From: QHXM01 sp963697975
Lineage (GTDB): Bacteria > Acidobacteriota > Blastocatellia > Pyrinomonadales > Pyrinomonadaceae
Assembly (NCBI GenBank): GCA_963697975.1
Contig: OY969111.1
Span: 4,154,001 to 4,218,000 of the forward strand
Length of the DNA stretch: 64,000 nucleotides
Direction: 5' to 3'
This document shows positions 1 to 8,378 of the stretch, piece by piece. The position numbers were made by a program, and so were the translations under genes. Position 1 is the first letter of the stretch. Every line of letters starts with the position of its first letter. The notes below the pieces were generated by a model. It did not search any database, was not told the origin of the DNA, and worked only from the letters and a program-made list of their open reading frames with translations.

Positions 1-120
1 GGCAAGTCCGTGCTTTCCACGCGCGTGGTGAGTTGGGACGAGTGCCGCCCCCACGGTCATCACCTCAGCCTCACGTTTAAAGTTAGAACCCCTCTAACGC
101 GCACCACAGCGGCGCGTGGA

Positions 121-156
121 GGCAGGGCGACGCAGATAACTCCGCGTCGCCCTGTC
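121..156. other. Inverted repeat in gene-free left edge
   Basis: The first 239 bases hold no gene I can support. The one visible structure is a perfect 11-bp stem, CAGGGCGACGC at 123-133 pairing with GCGTCGCCCTG at 144-154, with a 10-base loop. It lies downstream of the minus-strand aminotransferase and could help end its transcript. No T-run follows on either strand, so an intrinsic terminator is not shown. Confidence 0.4.
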
Positions 157-239
157 TCATTAAAAGGGCATGTGGTGATGCCGTTTCCTCTTACACCGGG
201 TTTCGGAGTTTCTGATTGTCTTTATATGTTTTGGGTGAG

Positions 240-1433
240 TTAATGCAGCTTACTCAATCGTTCAGCCGCCGCGAGCAGCGTTTCGTCGCGCTTGCAGAAA
301 CAGAAGCGCACCTGCTGCGCGCCTAATTCCGGGCGGCTGTAGAAGGATGAGCCGGGCACGCAGGCCACGCCGACCTCGCGTATCAGGTGGCGCGTGAACT
401 CAACGTCCGACTTGAAACCGAAGCCGCTGATGTCGGTCATGATGTAGTAAGCGCCGTCAGGACGGAAGGTGCGAAAGCCTGCCTCTTCGAGTGCGGGCAG
501 CAGCAAATCGCGCCGCGCCACGTAATCCGCCTGCAACTTGTCGTAATACTCTTTCGGTAAAGCGAGAGCATAAGCTCCTGCGGCTTGCAGCGGTGCGGCT
601 GCTCCGACCGTCAGAAAGTCGTGAACCTTGCGGATGGCATTGGTAATCTCAGGCGGTGCTATGCAATAACCGACGCGCCAGCCCGTGACCGAATAGGTCT
701 TCGACATCGAGTTGACGATGACGGTTCTTTCCCTCATCCCTTCAAGCTGCGCCATAGAGATGTGAGCGATTTCTGCTCCTTCGCGCGGGTAAAGAATGTG
801 CTCGTAGATTTCGTCTGTGAAGCAGAGCGCGTCGTGCTCGCGGCAGAGCGTGGCGATAAATTCAAGCTCACTGCGCGTGAAGACTTTGCCGGTCGGGTTG
901 TTCGGATTGCAGATGATGATGGCTTTCGTCTTCTCGTTGAAAGCCGCGCGCAATTCGTCTCTGTCGAAACTCCAATCGGGCGCGCGAAGCGGAACGTAGC
1001 GCGGGCGCGCATCCGAGAGAATAGCGTCCGGGCCATAGTTTTCATAGAAAGGCTCGAAGACGATCACTTCGTCGCCGGGGTCAACGGTTGCCATCATCGT
1101 CGCGATCATGCCTTCGGTCGAGCCGCACGTCACCGTCAACTCCGTTTCGGGATTAATCTCCAGCCCCAGATACCAGAGGGTTTTGCGGGAAATCGCCTCG
1201 CGGAAATCCCTTGCGCCCCACGTAATCGCGTATTGATTCACGTCATCGGCAATAGCCTGCATCGCCCGCGTCTTGATGTCTTCGGGGGCGGGAAAGTCTG
1301 GAAAACCCTGTGAAAGATTGACGGCTCCGTGTTTCAGGGCCTCGCGTGTCATCTCGCGGATGACGGATTCGGTGAAACGGCTCGCCTTTTGGGAGATGTG
1401 GCGGTGCAACGTTGGTGCTGGAGATGTTGTCAT
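240..1433 (-). CDS. PLP-dependent class I/II aminotransferase
   Basis: A 397-residue fold-type I aminotransferase expected to move amino groups between an amino acid and a 2-oxoacid in the cytoplasm. The visible family marks are NPNNPTG at 176-182, the cofactor-contacting TDEIYEH around Asp207 and Tyr210, and SMSKTYSVTGWR, where Lys245 would bind PLP. This SKTYSVTGWR form is typical of the aspartate, kynurenine and N-succinyl-DAP aminotransferase group; the substrate cannot be read from sequence. The frame is open for 82 more codons upstream, but that part is Arg-rich and unlike the family. The ATG at 1433 has GGAAA just before it and gives the normal family length. It diverges from the SGNH gene at 1719. 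Confidence 0.9.
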   Translation of the reverse strand: MTTSPAPTLHRHISQKASRFTESVIREMTREALKHGAVNLSQGFPDFPAPEDIKTRAMQAIADDVNQYAITWGARDFREAISRKTLWYLGLEINPETELTVTCGSTEGMIATMMATVDPGDEVIVFEPFYENYGPDAILSDARPRYVPLRAPDWSFDRDELRAAFNEKTKAIIICNPNNPTGKVFTRSELEFIATLCREHDALCFTDEIYEHILYPREGAEIAHISMAQLEGMRERTVIVNSMSKTYSVTGWRVGYCIAPPEITNAIRKVHDFLTVGAAAPLQAAGAYALALPKEYYDKLQADYVARRDLLLPALEEAGFRTFRPDGAYYIMTDISGFGFKSDVEFTRHLIREVGVACVPGSSFYSRPELGAQQVRFCFCKRDETLLAAAERLSKLH

Positions 1434-1718
1434 ATTTTCCGGCTCTTTCGTGAAAACTCTTAGGAAATCTGGCAGTAAACGCGGTATGATGCTCTCATAG
1501 AGGGCGCGGGCGTGGCAACCGCCGCCGCCGCGAGCGCATCTCTTCCTCCTCGCCCGGTTCGCGCGTGTCGTGCCGGTCTTGCGATTTAGGTTACTCCTCT
1601 TAAACTTATTTTCCTCGTGATGAAGCGCGAGGTTAAGGTCACGGCGGTTTTCCGAGCTTTCAACGGAAAACGACCGCAAAGAGGATGATTTAACTGAAGA
1701 GGTTGAACCGGAGTAAGG

Positions 1719-2984
1719 ATGATTCCCAGCGTGAAGAAAAAGTTAGCAGCAGTTTCGCTCGGCCTGATTGTTTGCGTCGCCATTTTCGCGGCGCTCAAAG
1801 TCGGGGCGCAGCAGCAGGAAGGCACACCGCCACCTACGCCCGCCCTGAAGAGCGTGCGAGGCATCGAGAACGCCGCCGCTCTGGACAAGTTCTTCAATAA
1901 ACTGGCGACCGTCAAGCGACGCATCGAGCCTGTGCGCGTGATGCACTTTGGCGATTCGCACACCGCCGCAGACATCCTGACCGCACAAATACGCAACCAG
2001 TTTCAGCGCGACTTCGGCGATGGCGGCGCGGGCTACATGGTTCCGCGCAATCCTATGAGCACGCCCAGGCGTGGAGTCGTGAGTGGCGCAACTTCCGGTT
2101 GGGTTGTTGACGGCATCGGTGGCCGCGTCGAAGCCAACGGCATTTACGGCCTTGCCGGAATCGGTCTCAGTACGACTCAGGCGGATGAGCGCGCGTGGCT
2201 CGAAACCAATTGTAATCATTTTGAGGTTTATTACCTGCGCCAGCCCGGTGGCGGCACGATTGACATCCTGATTGATGGCCAGACCGTGCTTGAGCAGCCC
2301 ATCTCGCTTGCCTCTGACGCGCCGCTCCCGGATTACTACACCTTTGACACGCCAGCCGACCGTACGCACCGCATAGAGGTTCGCACCACAACTTCCGGCA
2401 AGACGCGAATTTTAGGCATCGTCACCGAGCACATCGCTCCCGGCGTGTCTTACGACGTGCTGGGCATCAACGGCGCACGCGCGAAAAGGCTCGTCAGTTG
2501 GAACGATACGGCCTTTGTGGACAACATCGTCCAGCGCAAGCCCGACCTGATTATCGTCGCTTACGGGACAAACGAAGTGACCGACGACGATTGGACGATT
2601 GAATCTTATCAGCGCATGTTTGCCTCCATCCTGCGACGCTTCCGCCGCGCTGCGCCGCAAGCCTCGATTCTCGTCTACGGGCCACCGGATCGCGGAGACG
2701 TGGCGCTCGCGGGTAGCAAGATGCCCGCGATGATCGCCGCGCAACGACGCGCTGCATTGGAAGTTGGCGCAGCCTTCTGGGATTCCTACGGCGCGATGGG
2801 CGGCGGCGGCTCGATGGACGCGTGGGCTTCGATGGGGTTAGGACAGGGCGACCGCGTTCATCTGACCAAAGACGGCTATATCAGAATGGGGTCGATGTTC
2901 TATGAGGACATCAGCGCCGCCTACAAAAAATACCTGACACGCGCGCCGCGCAACACGCCGCCGCCGCGCAGAACGAGACAATAA
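1719..2984 (+). CDS. Exported SGNH/GDSL-family protein
   Basis: A 421-residue protein with an N-terminal signal or anchor segment (residues 9-27) and an SGNH hydrolase domain, so it should act outside the cytoplasmic membrane. The catalytic blocks are intact: HFGDSHTAAD with Ser80, YGTNE with Asn285, and DRVH with Asp378 and His381. Periplasmic proteins of this type next to MBOAT genes act as O-acyltransferases or esterases on cell-wall or capsule sugars (PatB, AlgX/AlgJ, DltD-like logic). The MBOAT gene follows after 451 bases, and a second SGNH protein with the same GDS, GTNE and DxxH layout follows that, which suggests joint work in surface O-acylation. The target polymer is unknown. A strong terminator lies 21 bases after the stop. 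Confidence 0.85.
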   Translation: MIPSVKKKLAAVSLGLIVCVAIFAALKVGAQQQEGTPPPTPALKSVRGIENAAALDKFFNKLATVKRRIEPVRVMHFGDSHTAADILTAQIRNQFQRDFGDGGAGYMVPRNPMSTPRRGVVSGATSGWVVDGIGGRVEANGIYGLAGIGLSTTQADERAWLETNCNHFEVYYLRQPGGGTIDILIDGQTVLEQPISLASDAPLPDYYTFDTPADRTHRIEVRTTTSGKTRILGIVTEHIAPGVSYDVLGINGARAKRLVSWNDTAFVDNIVQRKPDLIIVAYGTNEVTDDDWTIESYQRMFASILRRFRRAAPQASILVYGPPDRGDVALAGSKMPAMIAAQRRAALEVGAAFWDSYGAMGGGGSMDAWASMGLGQGDRVHLTKDGYIRMGSMFYEDISAAYKKYLTRAPRNTPPPRRTRQ

Positions 2985-3005
2985 AAAGCAAGGTATGAAA
3001 AACTG

Positions 3006-3050
3006 AAGGCGGGAGAGTGAAAAAGGTAAGTTAATTCACTCTCCCGCCTT
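3006..3050 (+). terminator. Strong hairpin terminator after first SGNH gene
   Basis: A perfect 16-bp stem (AAGGCGGGAGAGTGAA at 3006-3021 with its complement at 3035-3050) and a 13-base loop are followed by GATTTTCTG. It starts 21 bases after the SGNH stop codon. The T-run is short but the stem is long, so it should separate this gene from the MBOAT operon. Confidence 0.75.
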
Positions 3051-3435
3051 GATTTTCTGTCTGAGGCTTCGTATATTCACGCCGGTGCTGGAATCCGCGC
3101 TATTAGCGTTGGCCCCGACTATTTCTAAAGGCGCGCGAGAGAAGCTCTTTCCGGGGCGCTCAGCATCCTAAGGACAAAAGCGATTTTGTTTTCCCGCAAA
3201 AGTCACCCGACAGGCTGATTGTGAGGGCCGAGTTTAGTGACGTTTGCGTTCCGCATTCAGGATACACCTTCCGGCCTGCGGTTTTCATGTGGCTACCCAC
3301 ATTCCCACAACGTTGATGCACGGGTTACAAGAGCGAGCAATCTTCGGCGAGAATGAGGAAGTCTGGGGACGTGTGTGAAAAATCGGTGTCGGGCGCTGTC
3401 CCTGTCCCGGTCAGGATTGATGGAGTAAACCTCGT
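3051..3435. other. Gene-free leader before MBOAT gene
   Basis: These 385 bases carry no gene that looks real; a short frame from 3353 only shadows the MBOAT start. I see no repeat and no convincing promoter boxes. A long 5' leader or a promoter for the MBOAT operon must lie here if the terminator at 3006-3050 works. Confidence 0.5.
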
Positions 3436-4917
3436 ATGTTTTATAGCGGCAAGTACATGGTCTTTCTGGCCATCGTCTTCTTTGCCTACTGGCTCTTCCT
3501 TTCGTGGCGAAGCATTCCTGCCGTCATTCGCGTCACCTTCATTCTCGGCGTCAGCTATTATTTCTATGCGCTGCTGAACTGGAAATTTCTCGCGCTCGTC
3601 TTCCTGATGTCAACGGTGGACTTCCTGACCGCCCGCGCCATCGGAGCAAGCGCAGACGTGCGCCGCCGCAAACTCCTGCTGGGTCTCAGCCTCCTGACGG
3701 ACATCGGCACGCTCGCCGCCTTCAAGTATTTCAATTTCTTCAGCGAGCCGCTCTCAAACCTTTTCGGCAAATTCGGCTGGCAGGTTTCGCCCGCCGTGCT
3801 TCACCTGGTCTGGCCGGTCGGATTATCGTTTCTCGCGTTTCGCTCGCTGAGCTACGTGATTGACACGTACCGCAGCACCAAAGAGAAGCCCGCGCGCGTC
3901 GAAACGAAATATCTGGATTATCTGGCGTTCGTTTCATTCTTCCCGACGATTGAAACCGGGCCGCTCGTTCGCGCGCATCAATTTCTGCCGCAACTTAGGC
4001 AGCAGCCTACTTTGACGAGCGAAGAGGGAACGCACGCGATTTTCTCGATTATGATTGGCGTGGTCAAAATCGCCGTCGCCAACTTCATCGGGCAAAATCT
4101 GGTCAACCGCGTCTTCGATCAGCCGCAGCTTTATTCTTCAACCGAATCGCTCGGCGCAATCTACGGCTACGCGCTCCAAATCTATCTCAACTTCTCCGGC
4201 TACATTGACATCGCGCTCTCGTCCGCCCTGCTCTTAGGCTTCCGCCTGCCGGTAAATTTCAATTCGCCGTATCGCGCGAAAAACATGCCGGACTTCTGGC
4301 GGCGCTGGCACATTACGCTGTCGGAGTGGCTGAGAGATTACGTCTTCTCTTCGCTGCCGGGGTCGCCCAGAAAAACTATCCATCTTTACTGGAAAGCCGT
4401 CGTGACCATGCTCATCGGCGGCATCTGGCACGGCGCGGGCTGGACTTTTCTGATCTGGGGCGCGCTGCACGGTCTTGGCGTGGCGTTCAATCAATGGTGG
4501 GATCAACGCCGCCGGAAGCTCAAAAGAAAGCCGCGACAGGAGTGGTGGATTAAAGCCTTGTGCGTCTTCGTCACTTTCCACTTCGTTAGTCTGGCGTGGG
4601 TCTTCTTCCGTGCAGAGAGCGTTGGAAACGCATGGGAAGTCCTGGCGCGTTTGGGCGCATTGAAGTTCGAGGCGACGAATCTGCTGACGCCCGTTTTCAG
4701 CATTCCCTTCGGCGCTGGCTCGCTTCCGGTCTCTGTGCTGCTGGTGCTTATCTTGAGCTATCTGGCGCACTGGTTCCCGAAGAACGCGCTCGACAAGGTG
4801 GAAGGTGGATGGCGTTGGCTGCCTTCGCCCGCGCAGGCTGCGATGATTCTTTCAATCGCTTTCGGCCTCTACTATGTTTCGGGCACTGAAGTGCAGTTTA
4901 TCTACGGCAATTTCTGA
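3436..4917 (+). CDS. MBOAT-family membrane O-acyltransferase (AlgI/PatA/DltB-like)
   Basis: A 493-residue polytopic membrane protein of the MBOAT family, which moves an acyl group from a carrier across the membrane. Visible marks are DFWRRWHITLSEWLRDY at 286-302, with the first conserved His (292), and GGIWHGAGWTFLIWGALHG at 328-346, with the invariant catalytic His332. Many hydrophobic segments span the whole length, as in AlgI and PatA (about 500 residues). Translation starts at the ATG at 3436, with GGAG about 11 bases upstream. The next gene begins 30 bases after the stop. With an ACP gene downstream, the donor could be acyl-ACP rather than acetyl-CoA; this is inference. Confidence 0.92.
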   Translation: MFYSGKYMVFLAIVFFAYWLFLSWRSIPAVIRVTFILGVSYYFYALLNWKFLALVFLMSTVDFLTARAIGASADVRRRKLLLGLSLLTDIGTLAAFKYFNFFSEPLSNLFGKFGWQVSPAVLHLVWPVGLSFLAFRSLSYVIDTYRSTKEKPARVETKYLDYLAFVSFFPTIETGPLVRAHQFLPQLRQQPTLTSEEGTHAIFSIMIGVVKIAVANFIGQNLVNRVFDQPQLYSSTESLGAIYGYALQIYLNFSGYIDIALSSALLLGFRLPVNFNSPYRAKNMPDFWRRWHITLSEWLRDYVFSSLPGSPRKTIHLYWKAVVTMLIGGIWHGAGWTFLIWGALHGLGVAFNQWWDQRRRKLKRKPRQEWWIKALCVFVTFHFVSLAWVFFRAESVGNAWEVLARLGALKFEATNLLTPVFSIPFGAGSLPVSVLLVLILSYLAHWFPKNALDKVEGGWRWLPSPAQAAMILSIAFGLYYVSGTEVQFIYGNF

Positions 4918-4947
4918 TGGTCAGGTTGTTAAGGTTTCAGGGAAGTT

Positions 4948-6666
4948 ATGGACATGGTTTGTAAAGTTTGCGGCGCAGAACTCAGAGACGAAGCGAAGTT
5001 TTGTCAAAAGTGCGGTGTGCCGCTCTCGCTCATCACACGCTTCGGCTCGAAGTTCGCCGATTCAAAAACCGAGATGACCGTAGTCGTGGGCCAGGACGAC
5101 GAAGTCCCGACTGTTGACTCGCCCTCGCGCTTAGCGCCGACCATCGAATCATCCGCGCCGGTTGTGAATGTGCCTCTACCCGCCGCGCCGATTGCTGCTC
5201 CGCCCGTGCCCAAGCAACGGCGCCCGCGTCATATCCTCTTATCGAAGCCAGCGCAGACCATTCTCTTCGTCTTCATCTTCGCCTCGCTGCCGCTCTTCAT
5301 TCCCGGCTTGGGCAAAATGCTCGGCATGAAGGATCAGCCGTATGGCGATATGCTGCCCGACCCGCGCGAACTCATTACCTTCAAGAGCAGCGGGTCATCC
5401 GACAGCAGCATTCCCGGCGGCGGCCCTGCGACCGTCGAGGAAACGTATTCTGCGACTGGAACGGACGCGCCCGTCATCGTCGGGTCAGAGCATCCGATTG
5501 AAGACCCTGCTAAAGCACTCGACGCCTTCTATGCCTCGCTCTCGCGCACGGATGCCAAGCAGTCCGGCGCGATTACTCGCGTCACGCATTACGGCGATTC
5601 GCCGATTACCAATGACGGCATCACCAGCACCGTGCGCCGCCTCTTGCAGACTCGCTTCGGCGATGCCGGGCACGGCTTCATCCTGATGGATAGACCCTGG
5701 GCGTGGTACAACCACGAGGCCATCACGTTCACGTCGGGCGGCGGCTGGGACGACAATCCGATGGGGCCGGGAAGCAACACGGGCGAGTTCGGTCTGGGAG
5801 GCGTTAGTTTCCACGCGAGCGGCCCCGGCAAGTATGCGCGCTTTGCCCCGGCGAGCACGGGCGAGACGGGCAGGAACTTCTCGCGCATGGAAGTCTATTA
5901 CATGCAGGAGCCGGGCGGAGGCCAGTTCAGCGTCAGCGTCAATGGCGAGAGCGGGCACACCATCTCGACCGGCGGCGATGCCCCGACTTCGGCTTTTCAC
6001 GAACTCAGAGCGCCGCAAAGTGGGGCTAATACTTTTGAAGTCAAATCGGCAGGCGGCAGCGTAGAGCTTTTCGGCGCTGTGCTTGAGAACGACGGCCCCG
6101 GCGTGGTTTACGACAGTCTCGGCGTCAACGGAGCTTACGCCGGATTGCTCGTCTCAGCGATGAACGAAAATCACTGGGCTGAGCAACTGCGCCATCGTAA
6201 TCCGAGTTTGGTCGTCATCAACTACGGCACGAACGAGAGCCAGTATGCTTCGGCAGACCAGATGCAGCGTTACGAAAAAGATTTGCGCGAAGTTATCCGC
6301 CGCGTGCGCGTGGCGCTGCCCGCAGTTTCCATCCTCGTGGTCTCGCCGATGGACAGGGGTAAACGCGCTCCCGGCGGCAAGATCATCACGATGCCTTCCA
6401 TTCCGCTAATCGTAGAGATGCAGCGCCGCGTCGCGCTTGAAGAAAATTGCGCCTTCTTCAACACCTTTCAAGCGATGGGTGGCGATGGCACGATGGCCAA
6501 GTGGGCTGCGGGCAAAGGCAAGAATCATCTGGTCGGAGGCGACCTGACGCACCCGACCGCCGAAGGCTCGGAGATCGTCGGCAGCCTGATTTACGAAGCC
6601 ATCAACGACGGTTACACGAAATACAAAGCCCGCGCCGGAAATCAACTCGTCGCGCAAGGCAAATAA
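4948..6666 (+). CDS. Zinc-ribbon, membrane-anchored SGNH-family protein
   Basis: A 572-residue protein with an unusual order of parts. A CxxC-x10-CxxC zinc ribbon (Cys5, 8, 19, 22) is followed by a Pro/Ala-rich linker, one membrane span around residues 107-127, and then an SGNH domain. The SGNH blocks are HYGDSPITND (Ser218), YGTNES (Asn429) and GDLTHPT (Asp532, His535), so the triad is complete. The topology implied is a cytoplasmic zinc ribbon and an outside catalytic domain. It resembles the SGNH protein at 1719 in the spacing of its blocks and in phrases such as YYMQEPGGGQF against YYLRQPGGGTI. Start ATG 4948 has AGGGAAG upstream. Its place between MBOAT and ACP genes suggests the acyl-accepting or transferring partner of the MBOAT. 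Confidence 0.85.
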   Translation: MDMVCKVCGAELRDEAKFCQKCGVPLSLITRFGSKFADSKTEMTVVVGQDDEVPTVDSPSRLAPTIESSAPVVNVPLPAAPIAAPPVPKQRRPRHILLSKPAQTILFVFIFASLPLFIPGLGKMLGMKDQPYGDMLPDPRELITFKSSGSSDSSIPGGGPATVEETYSATGTDAPVIVGSEHPIEDPAKALDAFYASLSRTDAKQSGAITRVTHYGDSPITNDGITSTVRRLLQTRFGDAGHGFILMDRPWAWYNHEAITFTSGGGWDDNPMGPGSNTGEFGLGGVSFHASGPGKYARFAPASTGETGRNFSRMEVYYMQEPGGGQFSVSVNGESGHTISTGGDAPTSAFHELRAPQSGANTFEVKSAGGSVELFGAVLENDGPGVVYDSLGVNGAYAGLLVSAMNENHWAEQLRHRNPSLVVINYGTNESQYASADQMQRYEKDLREVIRRVRVALPAVSILVVSPMDRGKRAPGGKIITMPSIPLIVEMQRRVALEENCAFFNTFQAMGGDGTMAKWAAGKGKNHLVGGDLTHPTAEGSEIVGSLIYEAINDGYTKYKARAGNQLVAQGK

Positions 6667-6670
6667 ATTT

Positions 6671-6767
6671 AAGTCTGGAGTCTGGGGTCTGGAGAGTCTG
6701 GAGTCAAAAAGAAAAACTCGTATTTGTCTTTTGACTTCAGACTCCAGACTTCAGACTCCAGACTTTT
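6671..6767. repeat. Paired-word hairpin, GTCTGGA type
   Basis: The left arm (6671-6711) repeats the word GTCTGGAG with small changes. The right arm (6728-6767) is close to its reverse complement (CAGACTCCAGACTTC repeated). The element begins 5 bases after the SGNH stop and lies between two genes of one apparent operon. Confidence 0.85.
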
Positions 6768-6791
6768 AAAACGAAGGAGAAAACAAAACAA

Positions 6792-7034
6792 ATGGCACTG
6801 CCGCAAGGTGTGACGGATTATTTGAACGAGAACGCTTCTAACAACGGCGGGGCGCAGCCCGCAGCCGGTGATGATCTTTTCAAGTCGGGCGTGCTGGATA
6901 GCTTCGCGCTCGTTGATTTCATCGGCGTGCTCGAAGCCGAGACAGGCATCAGCGTTCCTGATGCTGACGTGAAACCCGCCAACTTCCAGACTCTCGAAGC
7001 CATCGAACGCTACGTCGAATCGCGCAAAGGTTGA
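6792..7034 (+). CDS. Acyl carrier protein
   Basis: An 80-residue acidic carrier protein with the phosphopantetheine site in SGVLDSFALVDF (Ser37), a variant of the usual DSL motif. It would hold acyl groups on a 4'-phosphopantetheine arm in the cytoplasm. It is not beside fatty-acid synthesis genes but between an SGNH/MBOAT pair and a KAS III-type gene, so a dedicated carrier for the O-acylation cassette is likely, comparable in logic to DltC in the dlt operon. AAGGAG lies about 12 bases before the ATG, just after the GTCTGGA hairpin. The KAS III gene starts 9 bases after the stop. Which acyl chain it carries is unknown. Confidence 0.88.
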   Translation: MALPQGVTDYLNENASNNGGAQPAAGDDLFKSGVLDSFALVDFIGVLEAETGISVPDADVKPANFQTLEAIERYVESRKG

Positions 7035-7043
7035 AAACTCGCG

Positions 7044-8048
7044 TTGAAAGCCTACATCACAGGTTCGGGCATGTACGCGCCCGAACAATCAATCACTAAC
7101 GAAGAGCTTGCCGAAAGGCTCGGCCTCGAAGCCGAACAGATTTTCAAGTCTTCCGGCATCCGCCGACGCCGCTGGGCTACTCAAGGGACGACGACAAGTT
7201 CGCTCGCCGCCAGCGCGCTCACGCTCGCGCTTGAAGATGCGAAGTTGAAGCCGGAAGACGTTGATTATCTGCTCTTCGGAACGATGACGCCCGACCGCTT
7301 CATTCCGGGCAGTTCGCCTGCCGTGCAGAAAGCTCTATCTTTGCGCGAGATTCCGTGTCTGGACATCCGCGCTGCCTGCTGCAACGCGCTCTACGCTCTG
7401 CAAGTCGCCCGCGCGCTCGTCGCTTCAGGCACAGCACGGCACGTCGCCATCTGTCTCGCCGAAATTCAGTCAGCCTTCCTTGACCTCTCGCCTGCGGCGG
7501 GTACGACCTCCATGCTTTTTGGCGACGGAGCCAGCGCGCTCATCGTCTCCAATGAAAAGACAGACGGCGCGCTCGAAATCCTGGACATCCATCTTGCGAC
7601 CGACGGGACATACATTGATGATCTCGGCCTTCGTTGTCCGGGGACGGAGTTCGGCACGACGCGCTCTCATGGAACTAGCGAACACGTGGAAGACTATGCG
7701 GCGCGGATGGTCGGGCAGTCTGTGATTTTGCAGGCGTCGCGCAAGATCGTCGCCGCGTGTCAGACAGTTCTTCAGCGCAACAACTTGCAGGCGACGGACG
7801 TGCGCTGGATGGTTCCGCATCAGGCGAACGCGAACCTGTTGGCGCAGGTTGCGCGTGGTCTAAAGTTTCCGACCGATCAGGGCGGCGTCATCTCGGTGTT
7901 GGAAGAATACGGCAACACGTCGTCGGCTTCGATGGGAATTGCGCTCGACACGCTCCGTCGTTCGGGACGCATTCAAGCGGGCGAGCGACTCTTGCTTCCG
8001 GCCTTCGGCGCTGGCTTCACCTGGGGCGCGGGGCTTTGCATTGCATGA
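7044..8048 (+). CDS. 3-oxoacyl-ACP synthase III family protein (FabH-like)
   Basis: A 334-residue thiolase-fold enzyme with the full KAS III triad: Cys112 in DIRAACCNALYAL, His259 in VPHQANANLL and Asn291 in EYGNTSSASMGIAL. FabH condenses acyl-CoA with malonyl-ACP; relatives outside fatty-acid operons also make esters or beta-keto products. The start is TTG at 7044, since the protein begins at KAYITGSGMYAP as in the family and no earlier start fits. It is coupled to the ACP gene by a 9-base gap. Together they could make or load a special acyl group for the MBOAT/SGNH pair. A primary FabH role is possible but less likely, because no other fab gene is present. Confidence 0.9.
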   Translation: MKAYITGSGMYAPEQSITNEELAERLGLEAEQIFKSSGIRRRRWATQGTTTSSLAASALTLALEDAKLKPEDVDYLLFGTMTPDRFIPGSSPAVQKALSLREIPCLDIRAACCNALYALQVARALVASGTARHVAICLAEIQSAFLDLSPAAGTTSMLFGDGASALIVSNEKTDGALEILDIHLATDGTYIDDLGLRCPGTEFGTTRSHGTSEHVEDYAARMVGQSVILQASRKIVAACQTVLQRNNLQATDVRWMVPHQANANLLAQVARGLKFPTDQGGVISVLEEYGNTSSASMGIALDTLRRSGRIQAGERLLLPAFGAGFTWGAGLCIA

Positions 8049-8072
8049 GCCGGACGGATTAGAATTTCTGCG

Positions 8073-8183
8073 ATGAGTGAAAACGGCAAATGTCCGATGG
8101 GCAAGCACCCCTGGCTGGCGACGATGTTGGTCGTCGCTTTCTTCCTGGCCTTTATCGCAAAGACGCTCGGCTGGTTGTATTAG
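8073..8183 (+). CDS. Small membrane peptide, 36 residues
   Basis: A short frame begins 24 bases after the KAS III stop. It reads MSENGKCPMGKHP, followed by about 20 hydrophobic residues and a GWLY end. A single helix with a Cys/Met/His-bearing N-terminus is visible. The ribosome site is weak (GGA about 18 bases upstream). Position and composition suggest a real small protein of the cassette, but I recognise no family, and chance cannot be excluded at this length. Confidence 0.4.
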   Translation: MSENGKCPMGKHPWLATMLVVAFFLAFIAKTLGWLY

Positions 8184-8260
8184 CTTCAGGGCTAACTATA
8201 GAAGCGGGCAGTCTTAACTCAACCTCAACTAAAAGTCACTAACAAAACCAAGAAGGAATA

Positions 8261-8355
8261 TACAGGATTAACAGGATTAGCAAGATTAAGAAGACGAAGC
8301 ACGGCAAGTAAGCTTGCTTTTTCCATCCTGTGCATCTTGTTAATCCTGTCTAATT
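8261..8355. repeat. Paired-word hairpin, CAGGATTAACA type
   Basis: The left arm ACAGGATTAACAGGATTAG with CAAGATTAAG faces a right arm CATCTTGTTAATCCTGTC; AAGCTTGC lies in the middle. It sits between the end of the plus-strand cassette and the end of the minus-strand phosphatase gene, so it is convergent. The same word builds the elements at 21331, 29786 and 58991. Confidence 0.85.
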
Positions 8356-8378
8356 TCTTCTCTATCGCTTTCAGGAAA

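Noticed and set aside
10..243. 77-codon open frame at the left edge
   Set aside because: No ribosome site, mixed composition, and it runs through a hairpin; nothing about it looks like a protein.
585..1313. Long plus-strand frame opposite the aminotransferase
   Set aside because: It is the antisense shadow of a clear enzyme gene in GC-rich DNA and has an Arg-rich, featureless translation.
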